Source: Arthrobacter sp. ISL-30
GTDB lineage: Bacteria > Actinomycetota > Actinomycetes > Actinomycetales > Micrococcaceae
NCBI RefSeq assembly: GCF_018613855.1
Contig: NZ_JAGGPK010000007.1
Location: forward strand, 1-64,000
Reading direction: 5' to 3'
Length of the DNA stretch: 64,000 nucleotides
A model generated the notes under the pieces. The model was not told the DNA's origin, did no database searches, and saw only the letters and a list, made by a program, of their open reading frames with translations. Positions 51,684-60,473 of the stretch are shown here, one piece after another. Numbering within the stretch: the stretch's first letter is position 1; every line of letters begins with the position of its first letter. Position numbers and translations under genes: made by a program.

Positions 51684-52739
51684 CTAGCCTGCCATAATCA
51701 AAACGGTAGGGGAACCCATGCGGATGCGGCTGTGGGGAACTCCCGGCAGGCCCGTGGCGGGGTCCAGCGGGAGGGTCACAAGATCATGCGAGCGTTCGTG
51801 TGCCACGTGCAGCCAGCCGTCCCGGACCAGATGATGGCGGGGATGGTTGCCGCCGCTGGGCACGTCCCCTACTGGAATCAGTCTGGTGCCATCGGCCTCC
51901 ACTTTGAGGGTGGAGATGCGGTTGGAGCCGCGGATGCCGGTATAGACGAAACGTGCGTCAGGGGAGAGGGCAATCTCGGCGGCGGAATCGCCTTCACGGG
52001 CACCGCCATGGGTCGCGGGGCCAACGCTGAGGAGACTAAACCTCCCTGCTTGATCGGCTTGCAGCACTGCGATCTCGACGGAGTATTCCGTCACAACAAA
52101 TACGGTCCCGGAGGGGTGCTGAACGAGGTGCCTTGGGCCGCTGCGGTAGGGGAGGGCAACGTCATGATCAGAGACCAGCCCTTCGCCAGGGGAATGGTGC
52201 CAGACCCGAACGACGTCGAAGCCGAGGTCCGTGGTCATAATCCGGCCACCGGAAAGCATCAGGCTTGCGTGCGCCCGGCTGGTCCGGTCGGTGCTGGTAC
52301 TGGAATGGGGGTCCTTGGCAGGGGCGGCCGGCAGGCGGCGGACGATCCCGCCGTCGTCGTCTAGTTCGTACAGAATGACGGCACCGTCACCCCAGCAGGT
52401 GACCACGAGGAATCGAGCTGCCCTATCGACGGCAACGTGGCAGGCAGCCTCTCCAGCCGGCCACGGCTCCCCGGCCGGTTCCAGCCGGAAGTCCCCGAGG
52501 CGGCGGTAGGCCTGGACAGTACGCGTGAATTCGCCGACGACATAGACGAGAGGGAGGTTCGGGTGGACGGCAAGGAAGGAAGGCGACGCGGCTTCGGCTG
52601 CCGTGCCGAGGGGGACGAGACGGCCGTCGGCCTTTGCTACGACTGCACCAATACCCTCACCCTGGCCGCCACTATCGGAAGTGTAGGATCCGGTCCAGAG
52701 GAGGGTATCGGTGTTGATTCTGCTATTGGGCGCGGTCAC
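51684..52739 (-). CDS. Lactonase-family beta-propeller protein (6-phosphogluconolactonase-like)
   Basis: A 351-residue seven-bladed propeller of the lactonase/YbhE family. Family patterns include LWTGSYTSDSGGQGEGIGA, SPSFLAVHPNLPLVYVVGE, SGPRHLVQHPSGTVFVVTE, EIALSPDARFVYTGIRG and GGNHPRHHLV. YbhE hydrolyses 6-phosphogluconolactone; many homologues lack a proven substrate. The start is a GTG at 52739. It is separated from the amylase gene by 111 bp and may share its promoter. Confidence 0.82.
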   Translation of the reverse strand: MTAPNSRINTDTLLWTGSYTSDSGGQGEGIGAVVAKADGRLVPLGTAAEAASPSFLAVHPNLPLVYVVGEFTRTVQAYRRLGDFRLEPAGEPWPAGEAACHVAVDRAARFLVVTCWGDGAVILYELDDDGGIVRRLPAAPAKDPHSSTSTDRTSRAHASLMLSGGRIMTTDLGFDVVRVWHHSPGEGLVSDHDVALPYRSGPRHLVQHPSGTVFVVTEYSVEIAVLQADQAGRFSLLSVGPATHGGAREGDSAAEIALSPDARFVYTGIRGSNRISTLKVEADGTRLIPVGDVPSGGNHPRHHLVRDGWLHVAHERSHDLVTLPLDPATGLPGVPHSRIRMGSPTVLIMAG

Positions 52740-52742
52740 GGC

Positions 52743-53012
52743 TTAGCGTGAGCGCGTCCGGTTCCTGGTGATGAGTCCCCAGATCAGCAGCACGATCAGG
52801 GCGCCGCCGATGGCGAGCAGCCAGGTCTGGAGGGAGAAGAATTCCTGGAGCGGTGCATTGAACAGAACGCTGCCCAGCCAGCCGCCGAGAAAAGCACCGA
52901 CGACACCCAGAAGCAGTGTTACGAAGAATCCGCCGCCCTGGCGGCCCGGAAGTATGAGTTTGGCGATGGCACCAGCTATCAGTCCCAGGATCAGAAATGC
53001 GAAGAAACCCAT
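52743..53012 (-). CDS. GlsB/YeaQ/YmgE-type stress membrane protein
   Basis: An 89-residue protein with three membrane helices and the glycine-rich transglycosylase-associated pattern: GFFAFLILGLIAGAIAKLI, LPGRQGGGFFVTLLLGVVGA, FLGGWLGSVLF, and a last helix ending in ITRNRTRSR. Family members are linked to envelope stress but have no known activity. AGGAG lies before the ATG at 53012; the frame to 53090 has no site and is not family-like. Its stop lies 3 bp before the lactonase gene start. Confidence 0.87.
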   Translation of the reverse strand: MGFFAFLILGLIAGAIAKLILPGRQGGGFFVTLLLGVVGAFLGGWLGSVLFNAPLQEFFSLQTWLLAIGGALIVLLIWGLITRNRTRSR

Positions 53013-53135
53013 GATGTTGCTCTCCTTGTTCGTCAATCCAGATGTATGCGCATTTTGTACGCCATGAATAATAGTAATCATGCTTATCAATTTGAAGCCA
53101 GTGAGGCCTGCCCGACTTCCGCAGGCGCAGGCGCT

Positions 53136-53966
53136 TCAATGGCCCTGGATGTCTGAATCCACTCCGGCGTCCTGACCCGCATCCAACGTTGCGAGCGCCT
53201 GCATGTCCTCGGTGTCGAGCTCGAAATCGAAGATGCTGATGTTCTCCTTCATGCGTTGCGGATTGGCCGACTTGGGAATGGGCACCAGCTCCTCCTGGAG
53301 ATGCCAGCGGAGCACTACCTGGCCCGGCGTCTTTCCATGTTTCCGGGCGATGCGGTCCAGCACGGGAGCGTTGAGCAGGTCCTTTCCAGCGCCGAGTGGA
53401 CTGTACGACACCGAAACGATGCCGTAATGGTCGTTGAACGCGCGGGAGTCGATGCGGGTGATCGAAGGGGTGACTTGGATCTGGTTCACCGCGGGCACTA
53501 CCGAGGTCTCTTCGAGCAGGCGTTCCAGGTGGGATGGCTTGAAATTGGAGACGCCTATCGAACGGACTTTGCCTTCGGACTGGAGACGCTCGAAGGTCTT
53601 CCAGGTGGAGACGTATTCGTCGCGCTGCGGCAGGGGCCAGTGGATGAGGAGCAGGTCCACGTAGTCCAGGCCCATGCGCTTTAGGGATCCGTCAAGGCCT
53701 TCAATGGCGCGGTCCTGGCCCTGGTACGCGCCATCAAGCTTGGTTGTGACGAACACTTCGCCTCGATCGATGCCGCTGGCGCGGATTCCTTCTCCCACTC
53801 CAGCCTCGTTGCCGTACTTCACGGCCGTGTCGAAGTGGCGGTACCCAAGCTCAATAGCCTGGACAACGGCCCGGGCCACCTCGCCGTCATTCAAAGGCCA
53901 TGTGCCCAAGCCGATTTGGGGGATGCTGTAGCCGTCGTTGAGGCGTATCCGTGGTGCCGTTTCCAT
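53136..53966 (-). CDS. Aldo/keto reductase (2,5-diketogluconate reductase type)
   Basis: A 276-residue AKR5-like enzyme. It shows IPQIGLGTWPL, YRHFDTAVKYGNEAGVG with the catalytic Asp/Tyr, FVTTKLDG with the Lys, DLLLIHWPLP with the His, and VPIPKSANPQRMKEN for NADPH phosphate binding. Such enzymes reduce many small carbonyls. It stands upstream of the GlsB gene and downstream of trxB on the same strand, with no tight coupling. Confidence 0.88.
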   Translation of the reverse strand: METAPRIRLNDGYSIPQIGLGTWPLNDGEVARAVVQAIELGYRHFDTAVKYGNEAGVGEGIRASGIDRGEVFVTTKLDGAYQGQDRAIEGLDGSLKRMGLDYVDLLLIHWPLPQRDEYVSTWKTFERLQSEGKVRSIGVSNFKPSHLERLLEETSVVPAVNQIQVTPSITRIDSRAFNDHYGIVSVSYSPLGAGKDLLNAPVLDRIARKHGKTPGQVVLRWHLQEELVPIPKSANPQRMKENISIFDFELDTEDMQALATLDAGQDAGVDSDIQGH

Positions 53967-54014
53967 ACAGGAAGTCTTTCCTATCGCCCTTGGTTTGCAC
54001 AGCCCCTTCTCCTC

Positions 54015-54992
54015 CTACGCGTGCGTCGGTTCCTCCACCAGGGCGGTTGCGATGCTGTCGGCGTCGTCCAGGGCGGCGAGGTAGCGTTCGGCGTCCAGGG
54101 CCGCGGAGCAACCCGTACCGGCGGCGGTAATCGCCTGGCGGTAGCGGTGGTCAACGGCGTCACCGCAGGCGAAGACGCCGGAGATGTTAGTGACGGTGGT
54201 GGGGGAGTCCACCTTGATGTAGCCCTCGGCGTCCAGATCCACCTGGCCTTGAACGAGTTCAGTCCGAGGAACGTGGCCAATCGCCACGAATATTCCTGTT
54301 GTTGCATGTTCACGGGTTTTGCCCGTTCGAGTGTCAGTCAGGGTCACGCCGGTGACCTTGGAATCGCCATGGATCGCGGTCACGGCGGAGTGCCACTGGA
54401 AGCTGATCTTCGGATTGTCCTTGGCGCGTTGGGCCATGATTCGGGAGGCTCGCAGTTCGCCTTTGCGGACCACGACGGTTACGGAGCGGGCGAAACGGGT
54501 CAGGAATGTTGCTTCCTCCATAGCGGAATCGCCGCCGCCCACCACGATGATGTCCTGCTCGCGGAAGAAGAAGCCGTCGCAGGTGGCGCACCAGGACAAG
54601 CCATGGCCGCTCAGCTTCTTCTCCTCCGGCAAACCCAGTTCCTTGTAGGCCGAGCCTGTGGCCAGGATGACGGCGAGCGCTTCATGGGTCTCACCCGCCC
54701 CGGTGACCACGCGCTTCAGGTGGCCCTTCAGCTGCACGTGCGTGGCGTCGTCGAACACCACTTGGGCATCAAAGCGCTCCGCCTGTTCCTGCAGGCCCTC
54801 CATGAGCTCCGGGCCTTGGATACCGGACGGGAAACCCGGGAAGTTCTCAACGTCAGTCGTGTTCATGAGGGCCCCGCCGGCGGTGACGGAACCTGCCAGG
54901 ACCAAGGGTTTAAGGCCGGCACGGGCGGCATAGATGGCTGCGGTGTAGCCGGCAGGGCCGGATCCGATGATAATCAGCTGCTCTGTGCTCAC
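54015..54992 (-). CDS. trxB: Thioredoxin-disulfide reductase
   Basis: A 325-residue NADPH-dependent flavoprotein. The FAD loop is [20 protein letters not shown], the redox-active pair is Cys135 and Cys138 in WCATCDG, the NADPH loop is [12 protein letters not shown], and the second FAD motif is [16 protein letters not shown]. It starts at a GTG with AAGGAG upstream. It follows arsC by 36 bp, so it probably regenerates thioredoxin for the arsenate reductase. Whether it is also the cell's main TrxR cannot be told here. Confidence 0.94.
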   Translation of the reverse strand: MSTEQLIIIGSGPAGYTAAIYAARAGLKPLVLAGSVTAGGALMNTTDVENFPGFPSGIQGPELMEGLQEQAERFDAQVVFDDATHVQLKGHLKRVVTGAGETHEALAVILATGSAYKELGLPEEKKLSGHGLSWCATCDGFFFREQDIIVVGGGDSAMEEATFLTRFARSVTVVVRKGELRASRIMAQRAKDNPKISFQWHSAVTAIHGDSKVTGVTLTDTRTGKTREHATTGIFVAIGHVPRTELVQGQVDLDAEGYIKVDSPTTVTNISGVFACGDAVDHRYRQAITAAGTGCSAALDAERYLAALDDADSIATALVEEPTHA

Positions 54993-55028
54993 GTCAGGAC
55001 TCCTTCTTCGTCAGGTGATTCGGGCGAA

Positions 55029-55463
55029 CTACTGGGCATCGGGATGCTGGGCGGGCAGCAGTTCGCTGATGAGGCCCTGCACCCGGCTCTTGACTTCGTC
55101 GCGGATGGGACGGACGGCATCCAGACCCTGTCCGGCTGGGTCCTCGAGCACCCAGTCCTCGTAGCGCTTGCCAGGGAAGTAGGGACATTCATCGCCGCAG
55201 CCCATGGTGATTACGACGTCGGATTCCTTGACGGCCTCAGTGGTGAGGACCTTGGGGATCTCGGCGGACATGTCGATTCCAAGTTCGGCCATCGCTTGGA
55301 CGGCGGCCGGGTTTACCTTGTCCGCCGGCTGCGATCCTGCGGAGCGGACCTCGATCTGGCCCTTGGCCAGGGTGGTAAGGAAGGCCGCGGCCATCTGTGA
55401 ACGACCGGCGTTGTGCACGCAGACGAACAAGACGGAGGGCTTCTTGCTGGCTTCGGTGGTCAT
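55029..55463 (-). CDS. arsC: Thioredoxin-dependent arsenate reductase (LMW-PTP type)
   Basis: A 144-residue enzyme that reduces arsenate to arsenite. The phosphatase loop FVCVHNAGRSQMA carries nucleophile Cys15; the shuttling Cys89 and Cys93 are in MGCGDECPYFPG; Asp in EDPAGQGL is the general acid. This is the ArsC family that depends on thioredoxin, matching the adjacent trxB. The ATG at 55463 overlaps the acr3 stop (ATGA); the much longer frame to 55913 lies inside acr3 and is rejected. Confidence 0.93.
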   Translation of the reverse strand: MTTEASKKPSVLFVCVHNAGRSQMAAAFLTTLAKGQIEVRSAGSQPADKVNPAAVQAMAELGIDMSAEIPKVLTTEAVKESDVVITMGCGDECPYFPGKRYEDWVLEDPAGQGLDAVRPIRDEVKSRVQGLISELLPAQHPDAQ

Positions 55464-56593
55464 CGGGTCTCCAGGGTTTCCAGGGCGCGTTCGGTTGGGG
55501 TGGAAGCGGAAGTGCCTTCGAAGAAGCGCCGGCGCACCCACAGGGCTACATAGACAAGTGCAACAAGCACGGGCACTTCGATCAAGGGACCCACTATTCC
55601 GGCCAAGGCCTGGCCGGAGGAAACGCCGAACGTTCCGATGGCCACAGCGATAGCAAGTTCGAAATTGTTCCCCGCAGCGGTAAAGGCCAGGGTGCTTGAT
55701 TTGGCATAGGCGAGGTTCAGCCAGCGTCCAATCGCCAGGCCGGCACCGAACACCACCAGGAAGTACGCCAGGAGCGGCAGTGCTATCCGGGCGACGTCGA
55801 GCGGACGTGAGGTGATGGTGCCGCCCTGAAGGGCAAAAAGGAGTGTGATGGTGAACAACAGCCCGTAGAGGGCCCACGGGCCAAGCCTGGGCAGGAGGTT
55901 GGATTCGTACCATTCGCGGCCTTTGGCGCGCTCGCCGAGAGTGCGGGTAAGGAACCCTGCCACCAGCGGAATGCCGAGGAAGATCAGGACTGAAACTGTG
56001 ATGGCCCAGAAGGAGAAGTCCGCGCTGGTAGTGGGGAGCCCAAGCCAGGAGGGCAGGAGTTGTAGGTAGAACCAGCCCAGGGCACCAAAGGCAAGGACCT
56101 GGAAGACCAAGTTGAGAGCCACCAGGACAGCGGCGGCTTCCCGGTCACCGCAGGCGAGGTCGTTCCAGATCATCACCATGGCGATGCAGCGGGCCAGGCC
56201 GACAATAATCAGGCCCGTGCGGTACTCGGGGAGGTCCGGGAGGAAGATCCAGGCCAGCGCGAACATGAACGCTGGAGCCAGCAGCCAGTTGATTATCAGC
56301 GACGTCACGAGAAGTTTCCGGTCACCGAGCACCCTATGGGCCTGGTCGTAACGGACTTTCGCCAGCACCGGATACATCATGACCAGCAGTCCGAGGGCGA
56401 TCGGCAGCGAAACCTCGCCGACCTTCACAGCCTCCAGGCCGGAGCCCAGCCCCGGAACGAACCGGCCCAGCAGCAGTCCCACCAGCATGGCGGCGACGAT
56501 CCACACCGGGAGGAAGCGGTCCAGCATGGAGGGCCTGCCCAAGACGGCAGCTTCTTCCTGCCGGGCAGGTTGTGTTTGGGTCTGGATATTCAC
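55460..56593 (-). CDS. acr3: Arsenite efflux permease, ACR3 family
   Basis: A 377-residue membrane protein with ten predicted helices of the BASS/ACR3 type, exporting arsenite. Typical stretches are LDRFLPVWIVAAMLVGLLLG, LMMYPVLAKVRYDQ, and MVMIWNDLACGDREAAAVLV with the conserved Cys required for As(III) transport. TLAFTAAGNNFELAIAVAI contains the conserved Glu. It leads acr3-arsC-trxB, divergent from arsR across a 106-bp operator region. Confidence 0.94.
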   Translation of the reverse strand: MNIQTQTQPARQEEAAVLGRPSMLDRFLPVWIVAAMLVGLLLGRFVPGLGSGLEAVKVGEVSLPIALGLLVMMYPVLAKVRYDQAHRVLGDRKLLVTSLIINWLLAPAFMFALAWIFLPDLPEYRTGLIIVGLARCIAMVMIWNDLACGDREAAAVLVALNLVFQVLAFGALGWFYLQLLPSWLGLPTTSADFSFWAITVSVLIFLGIPLVAGFLTRTLGERAKGREWYESNLLPRLGPWALYGLLFTITLLFALQGGTITSRPLDVARIALPLLAYFLVVFGAGLAIGRWLNLAYAKSSTLAFTAAGNNFELAIAVAIGTFGVSSGQALAGIVGPLIEVPVLVALVYVALWVRRRFFEGTSASTPTERALETLETR

Positions 56594-56627
56594 GGCGCTC
56601 CTGTTCCACCAAGACGCTCGGCGGAAG

Positions 56628-56637
56628 ATTGATCAAT
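56628..56637. promoter_or_regulatory. Palindrome in the ars divergent promoter
   Basis: ATTGATCAAT is a perfect 10-bp palindrome 35 bp upstream of acr3. A TTGTCAAT half-site (56671-56678) occurs nearer arsR. ArsR/SmtB proteins bind AT-rich dyads of this kind, so these are the likely operators for both genes. Confidence 0.5.
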
Positions 56638-56699
56638 GTCGATCTTCGAAGTATCACGAGCTATATCGATGGTTGTCAATCTATGTGCATAATGGGTCC

Positions 56700-57242
56700 A
56701 TGAACGCGCTGCACGTCCTTGAACCCTCGCCGGGGCAGGCGTTGGACGATGCATGCTGCACACCGTCTTCTCAGCCCGTCCTGGACGCCGAGGAGGCCCA
56801 GCAGAGAGCCGTGGTCTTCAAGGCGCTTGCGGATCCGAACCGGCTGCGGCTGCTGTCCATCGTCAAAGGAGGTGGCGACGGCGGAACCTGCGTCTGTGAT
56901 CTCACGGCGCCGCTTGATCTTGCCCAGCCGACGGTGTCGCATCACCTGAAGATCCTTGTCGACGCCGGCCTGCTGCACCGGGAAAAGCGCGGCACCTGGG
57001 CCTACTACTCCCTGGTGCCCGGCGCACTTGAAAACGCCGCCGGCCTGCTCGGCACGCTGTGGGCGGCCGTTGAGGCCAAATGGGAATCAGATCGGCCCCC
57101 GCGCCCACTCGATGAGGGTGTCGCTGAGCTTCATGAAGTCGGCGTTCACACGCTTGGCCTCAGGATGTTCGTCGTGCCAGCGCACAATCTCCCGCGCGCC
57201 GTCGGAAAATGGAATGCCTGCCCTGTAGTCGGGAACCAGTGA
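56700..57242 (+). CDS. arsR: ArsR-family arsenic-responsive repressor with odd C-terminal extension
   Basis: A 180-residue winged-helix repressor. Residues 35-125 are the ArsR fold (VFKALADPNRLRLLSIVKGG, TCVCDLTAPLDLAQPTVSHH, LKILVDAGLLHREKRG). Thiols for As(III) include the Cys64/Cys66 pair (TCVCDL) and Cys19/Cys20. Homologues stop near residue 130. Here the frame continues from 57087 for 51 residues across the antisense of the convergent SDR gene, giving a tail of non-family sequence. The ATG at 56700 is the family start; the frame reaching 56379 crosses acr3. Confidence 0.88.
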   Translation: MNALHVLEPSPGQALDDACCTPSSQPVLDAEEAQQRAVVFKALADPNRLRLLSIVKGGGDGGTCVCDLTAPLDLAQPTVSHHLKILVDAGLLHREKRGTWAYYSLVPGALENAAGLLGTLWAAVEAKWESDRPPRPLDEGVAELHEVGVHTLGLRMFVVPAHNLPRAVGKWNACPVVGNQ

Positions 57243-58091
57243 CTTGATCTTGGAGTTGTCAAAGACCACGGAATGGGACCTGTCCCCGAGCAGTCCCGCC
57301 CCCAGTTCCGGGTCATGGGCGGCGATCGTTTCGGACGCAACATGCACCAGTTCGGGCTCGGACACCCCTGCCGCCCGTGCAAAGAGGCGGTAGACCTGGT
57401 CCCATGGGAGGTATTCGTCTGAAGTGATCGTGTAGCTTTCGCCCACAGCCTGTGGCCGTCCCAGGATTCCGACGAACGCCTTGGCAAAGTCTTCTGTATG
57501 GGTGAGTGTCCAGAGAGACGTACCGTCACCGTGCACCAGGACGGGAAGCCCCTCCCGCATGCGGTGGATGTCTGTCCACCCGCCGAGCAGGGCAATCCTG
57601 GTGCGATCGTACGTGTGGGAAGGCCGCACCACCGTGACGGGGAAGGCATCCTCGCGATAGGCCCTGAATAGCAGCTCCTCGCAGGCGATCTTGTCCTGGG
57701 AGTATTTCCAGTAGGGGTTCCGCAGGGGAGTGGATTCCAGGATTGGCAGGCGCGCCGGCGGTTTCTGGTAGGCCGAGGCGGAACTGATGAAGACATACTG
57801 GCCTGTCCGGCCGCTGAACTGCTCCACCGCCGCGGCTACATGGTCCGGGGTGAAGGAGATGAAGTCCGCGACGGCGTCGAACTCCCTGCCGCGCAGGACC
57901 TCCCGAACCTCAGTCGGGTTTCGCACGTCGGCCTGCAGGACCTCGACGCCGGCCGGTATCTGCCTTTCGGAGGAGACACCGCGATTCAGGACGGTCAGCC
58001 GGTGTCCCAGCTCGACGGCGCGCTCCGCCGCGGCGGCACTGATCACGCCGGTGCCGCCGATGAAGAGGAGACTGGATCCGACGCCGCTCAC
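57087..58091 (-). CDS. NAD-dependent epimerase/dehydratase-type SDR
   Basis: A 334-residue extended short-chain dehydrogenase. N-terminal LLFIGGTGVISAAAAERAVE is the nucleotide-binding loop, with HRLTVLNRG. FISSASAYQKP and the catalytic Tyr/Lys (NPYWKYSQDKIACE) are the active-site region; VVRPSHTYDRTRI follows. This type resembles chloroplast-stem-loop-binding-protein-like reductases. The GTG at 58091 overlaps the preceding AKR stop (GTGA). The last 51 codons overlap the convergent arsR frame. Substrate unknown. Confidence 0.82.
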   Translation of the reverse strand: MSGVGSSLLFIGGTGVISAAAAERAVELGHRLTVLNRGVSSERQIPAGVEVLQADVRNPTEVREVLRGREFDAVADFISFTPDHVAAAVEQFSGRTGQYVFISSASAYQKPPARLPILESTPLRNPYWKYSQDKIACEELLFRAYREDAFPVTVVRPSHTYDRTRIALLGGWTDIHRMREGLPVLVHGDGTSLWTLTHTEDFAKAFVGILGRPQAVGESYTITSDEYLPWDQVYRLFARAAGVSEPELVHVASETIAAHDPELGAGLLGDRSHSVVFDNSKIKSLVPDYRAGIPFSDGAREIVRWHDEHPEAKRVNADFMKLSDTLIEWARGPI

Positions 58092-59059
58092 CAGGCGTAG
58101 TCTTCGGGAGCGGTCCGGTGGCCCGGGAAGATGTCGTCCAGTCGCTTGAGGGTGTCAGCGTCCAGGTGAACTTCGAGGGCCCGGAGCGCGGCGTCAAGCT
58201 GCTCCTGGGTTCTCGGGCCAACAATGGGTGCGGTGACGGCGGGCTGATGGAGGAGCCATGCCAGTGCCACGTCTCCGGGTTCCTGGCCGAGCTCGTCCAC
58301 GAAGTCCTCATACTGCCGGATCTGTTCTTCGTGCTTCTTCAGCGTGTCCGCGGCCCGGCCCTGGGTGCGGCGGACGCCGTCGCGCTCTTTTTTGAGCACG
58401 CCGCCGAGGAGGCCGCCCTGCAGGGGCGACCACGGGATCAGCCCGAGGCCGTACTGCTGCGCGGCCGGAATGACCTCCAGCTCAACGCTTCGGGCCAGCA
58501 GGTTGTAGAGGGATTGCTCGCTGACCAGGCCGGTGTAGTTGCGTCGGGCCGCCGCTTCCTGTGCCTGGACAATGTGCCAGCCTGCGAAGTTGCTGCTCCC
58601 CGCGTAAAGGATTTTGCCTTGCTGGACTGCCACTTCCATGGCCTGCCAGATCTCGTCCCACGGCGTGTTCCGGTCGATGTGGTGGAACTGGTAGAGATCG
58701 ATGTAGTCGGTCTGCAGCCGCTTCAGGCTGGCATCCAGGGCGCGGCGGATATTGAGCGCCGAGAGCTTGGATTCATTGGGCCGCTCTGTCATGGTGCCGT
58801 AGACCTTGGTGGCAAGGACGGTGCGCTCACGGCGTTCTCCGCCCTTCGCGAACCAGCGGCCAATGATTTCCTCGGTCCAGCCTCGATGGCCGGAGCCTCC
58901 GTAGACGTTGGCTGTGTCGAAGAAGTTGATGCCCGCGTCCAGCGCGGAGTCCATAATGGCGTGCGCGGCGGACTCCTCTGTCTGTGGTCCGAAGTTCATA
59001 GTGCCGAGGCACAGGCGGGAGACGCTCAGGCCCGAGCGGCCCAGATGGGTGTACTGCAT
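58088..59059 (-). CDS. Aldo/keto reductase, YajO/Kvbeta-like
   Basis: A 323-residue AKR. It starts MQYTHLGRSGLSVSRLCLGTMNFG and has FFDTANVYGG with Asp/Tyr, LATKVYG with Lys, DLYQFHHIDRNTPWDE with His, and TAPIVGPRTQEQLDAALRAL near the end. It overlaps the SDR gene start by 4 bp and lies 51 bp behind another AKR gene, so the three form one minus-strand operon for carbonyl reduction of unknown target. Confidence 0.88.
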   Translation of the reverse strand: MQYTHLGRSGLSVSRLCLGTMNFGPQTEESAAHAIMDSALDAGINFFDTANVYGGSGHRGWTEEIIGRWFAKGGERRERTVLATKVYGTMTERPNESKLSALNIRRALDASLKRLQTDYIDLYQFHHIDRNTPWDEIWQAMEVAVQQGKILYAGSSNFAGWHIVQAQEAAARRNYTGLVSEQSLYNLLARSVELEVIPAAQQYGLGLIPWSPLQGGLLGGVLKKERDGVRRTQGRAADTLKKHEEQIRQYEDFVDELGQEPGDVALAWLLHQPAVTAPIVGPRTQEQLDAALRALEVHLDADTLKRLDDIFPGHRTAPEDYAW

Positions 59060-59073
59060 GGGGTAATTTCCTT

Positions 59074-59107
59074 ACTGGCTGGTGATCGGGACTGGCTGGT
59101 GATCGGG
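59074..59107. repeat. Perfect 17-bp tandem duplication between two AKR genes
   Basis: ACTGGCTGGTGATCGGG occurs twice back to back (59074-59090, 59091-59107), directly before the 3' end of the upstream AKR gene (stop at 59111) and in front of the next gene. It fills most of the 51-bp gap. Confidence 0.8.
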
Positions 59108-59110
59108 CGG

Positions 59111-59956
59111 TCAGAATTGGCTGAAAGCGGCGACAGCGGGGTCGGCGCCAATGCGGTAACCGGCCTCCAGCTTGCTGATGGCGGCGAGTTCATCGTCGGT
59201 CAGTTGGATGGCAGCGGCGGCGAGGTTCTCCCGGATCCGTTCCGAATGGGCGGACTTGGGAATAACGATGTTGCCGGAGCCAAGGTGCCAGGCAAGCACA
59301 ATCCGGGCGGGCGTCGCGTCGTATTTTGAGGCCAGGGAGATCACCGTCTCCGAGCCCAGATCCGCGCCCTGGCCCAGCGGACTGTACGCCTCAACTGCGA
59401 TGCCATGCGAGCGGCATTTCGCAGCGAGGTCCTGCTGCTGGAAAGTTGGGTGGAGCTCAAACTGGTTGACGGCCGGAACCACGTCCGCAGCAGCAAGCAG
59501 GGTGTCAAGATGCTCGGGCAGGAAGTTGGAGACACCGATCGCCCTGATCCGGCCGTCACCATAAAGCTTCTCCATGTCCTTCCAGGCCTGGACGTACTGG
59601 TTCTGCGACGGTACCGGCCAATGGATGAGGTAGAGGTCAACGGCGTCGACGCCGAGTGCCCGACTGCTTTTTTCGAAGGCCTCGAGTGCCTTGGACTGCT
59701 CGCCGTTGCGCAGCTTCGTGGTGATAAAGATCTCCTCCCGCGGAATTCCCGAAGCCTTGATGGCAGCACCGACGCCAGCCTCGTTCCGATAGGCGGCAGC
59801 CGTGTCGATGTGGCGATAGCCGGCCTCCAGAGCGTCCTCCACGATCCGCTGGGTCTCTTCAGGCGGGACCTGGAAGACGCCGAAGCCGAGCTGCGGGATG
59901 GTGACGGAGTTGTTCAGGGTCAGTTCGGGGACGGAAATGTTCTGGACGCTGGACAT
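59111..59956 (-). CDS. Aldo/keto reductase (2,5-diketogluconate reductase type)
   Basis: A 281-residue AKR5-like enzyme similar in plan to the one at 53136. It shows IPQLGFGVFQVPPEE, YRHIDTAAAYRNEAGVG with Asp/Tyr, FITTKLRNGEQ with Lys, DLYLIHWPVPSQ with His, and IVIPKSAHSERIREN. First gene of the AKR-AKR-SDR operon. The start MSSVQNISVPELTL gives an N-terminus a little longer than average. Confidence 0.88.
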   Translation of the reverse strand: MSSVQNISVPELTLNNSVTIPQLGFGVFQVPPEETQRIVEDALEAGYRHIDTAAAYRNEAGVGAAIKASGIPREEIFITTKLRNGEQSKALEAFEKSSRALGVDAVDLYLIHWPVPSQNQYVQAWKDMEKLYGDGRIRAIGVSNFLPEHLDTLLAAADVVPAVNQFELHPTFQQQDLAAKCRSHGIAVEAYSPLGQGADLGSETVISLASKYDATPARIVLAWHLGSGNIVIPKSAHSERIRENLAAAAIQLTDDELAAISKLEAGYRIGADPAVAAFSQF

Positions 59957-60275
59957 GCCGGGTCCTTCCTTGCGTTGGGCCTTGTCTGGCTACTGGGACG
60001 ACGGTTTCTGGTTGATGGGTTCGAGCCTATGGATTTTTTGCGGGCAGATACAGCCCTTTTGGCCCTCCCGGTTCTTCTTGGGACTGCGAGGACTACTTTG
60101 TTGTAGAAACCCCCGCGGGCCGTGCCATTGAATTGGGGGCTGAAAGAGGCGCCGCTGTTCAAGTGCATAGTTAGCCTGGGGGATTCTGTCGGAACGCCCA
60201 TTGGGGACACATCTGGTCCTCCCTAGGCTTGTGCGTAGACATCCTGCACACCAAGACCAATGATGAGGTTCAACG
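59957..60275. other. Intergenic stretch, nothing evident
   Basis: About 320 bp between divergent genes. It should hold the promoters of the AKR operon and of the small gene pair at 60276. I see no coding pattern, strong hairpin or repeat. Confidence 0.4.
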
Positions 60276-60473
60276 ATGAAACGCATCGCTTTGCTCCGCG
60301 AGCGGTCCCTCCCCGCCGCCACTACAGGTTCCCACGTTCCTGCTTCCGGGCTGTGGAGCCCTGAGGGTGAAGAGCACATTGTCCGTGCCTTTTCAGAAGG
60401 TCACGTCTTCCCGGCCCACAACGGCTCAGCCACTATCTGGCGGCGCCGTGCGACCGCCGAAACCTCCCGGTGA
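60276..60473 (+). CDS. Small hypothetical protein, first of a coupled pair
   Basis: A 65-residue basic protein (MKRIALLRERSLPAATTG...WRRRATAETSR) with GAGG before the ATG. Its stop overlaps the next start (GTGA), an arrangement typical of true operons. No domain or family is recognised. Confidence 0.55.
   Translation: MKRIALLRERSLPAATTGSHVPASGLWSPEGEEHIVRAFSEGHVFPAHNGSATIWRRRATAETSR

Noticed and set aside
53835..55400. 521-residue plus-strand frame opposite trxB and arsC
   Set aside because: Lies wholly over recognised genes on the other strand and has no motif; a product of GC-rich codon bias.
58118..59329. 403-residue plus-strand frame opposite an AKR gene
   Set aside because: Shadow of the aldo/keto reductase gene; no start context or domain.
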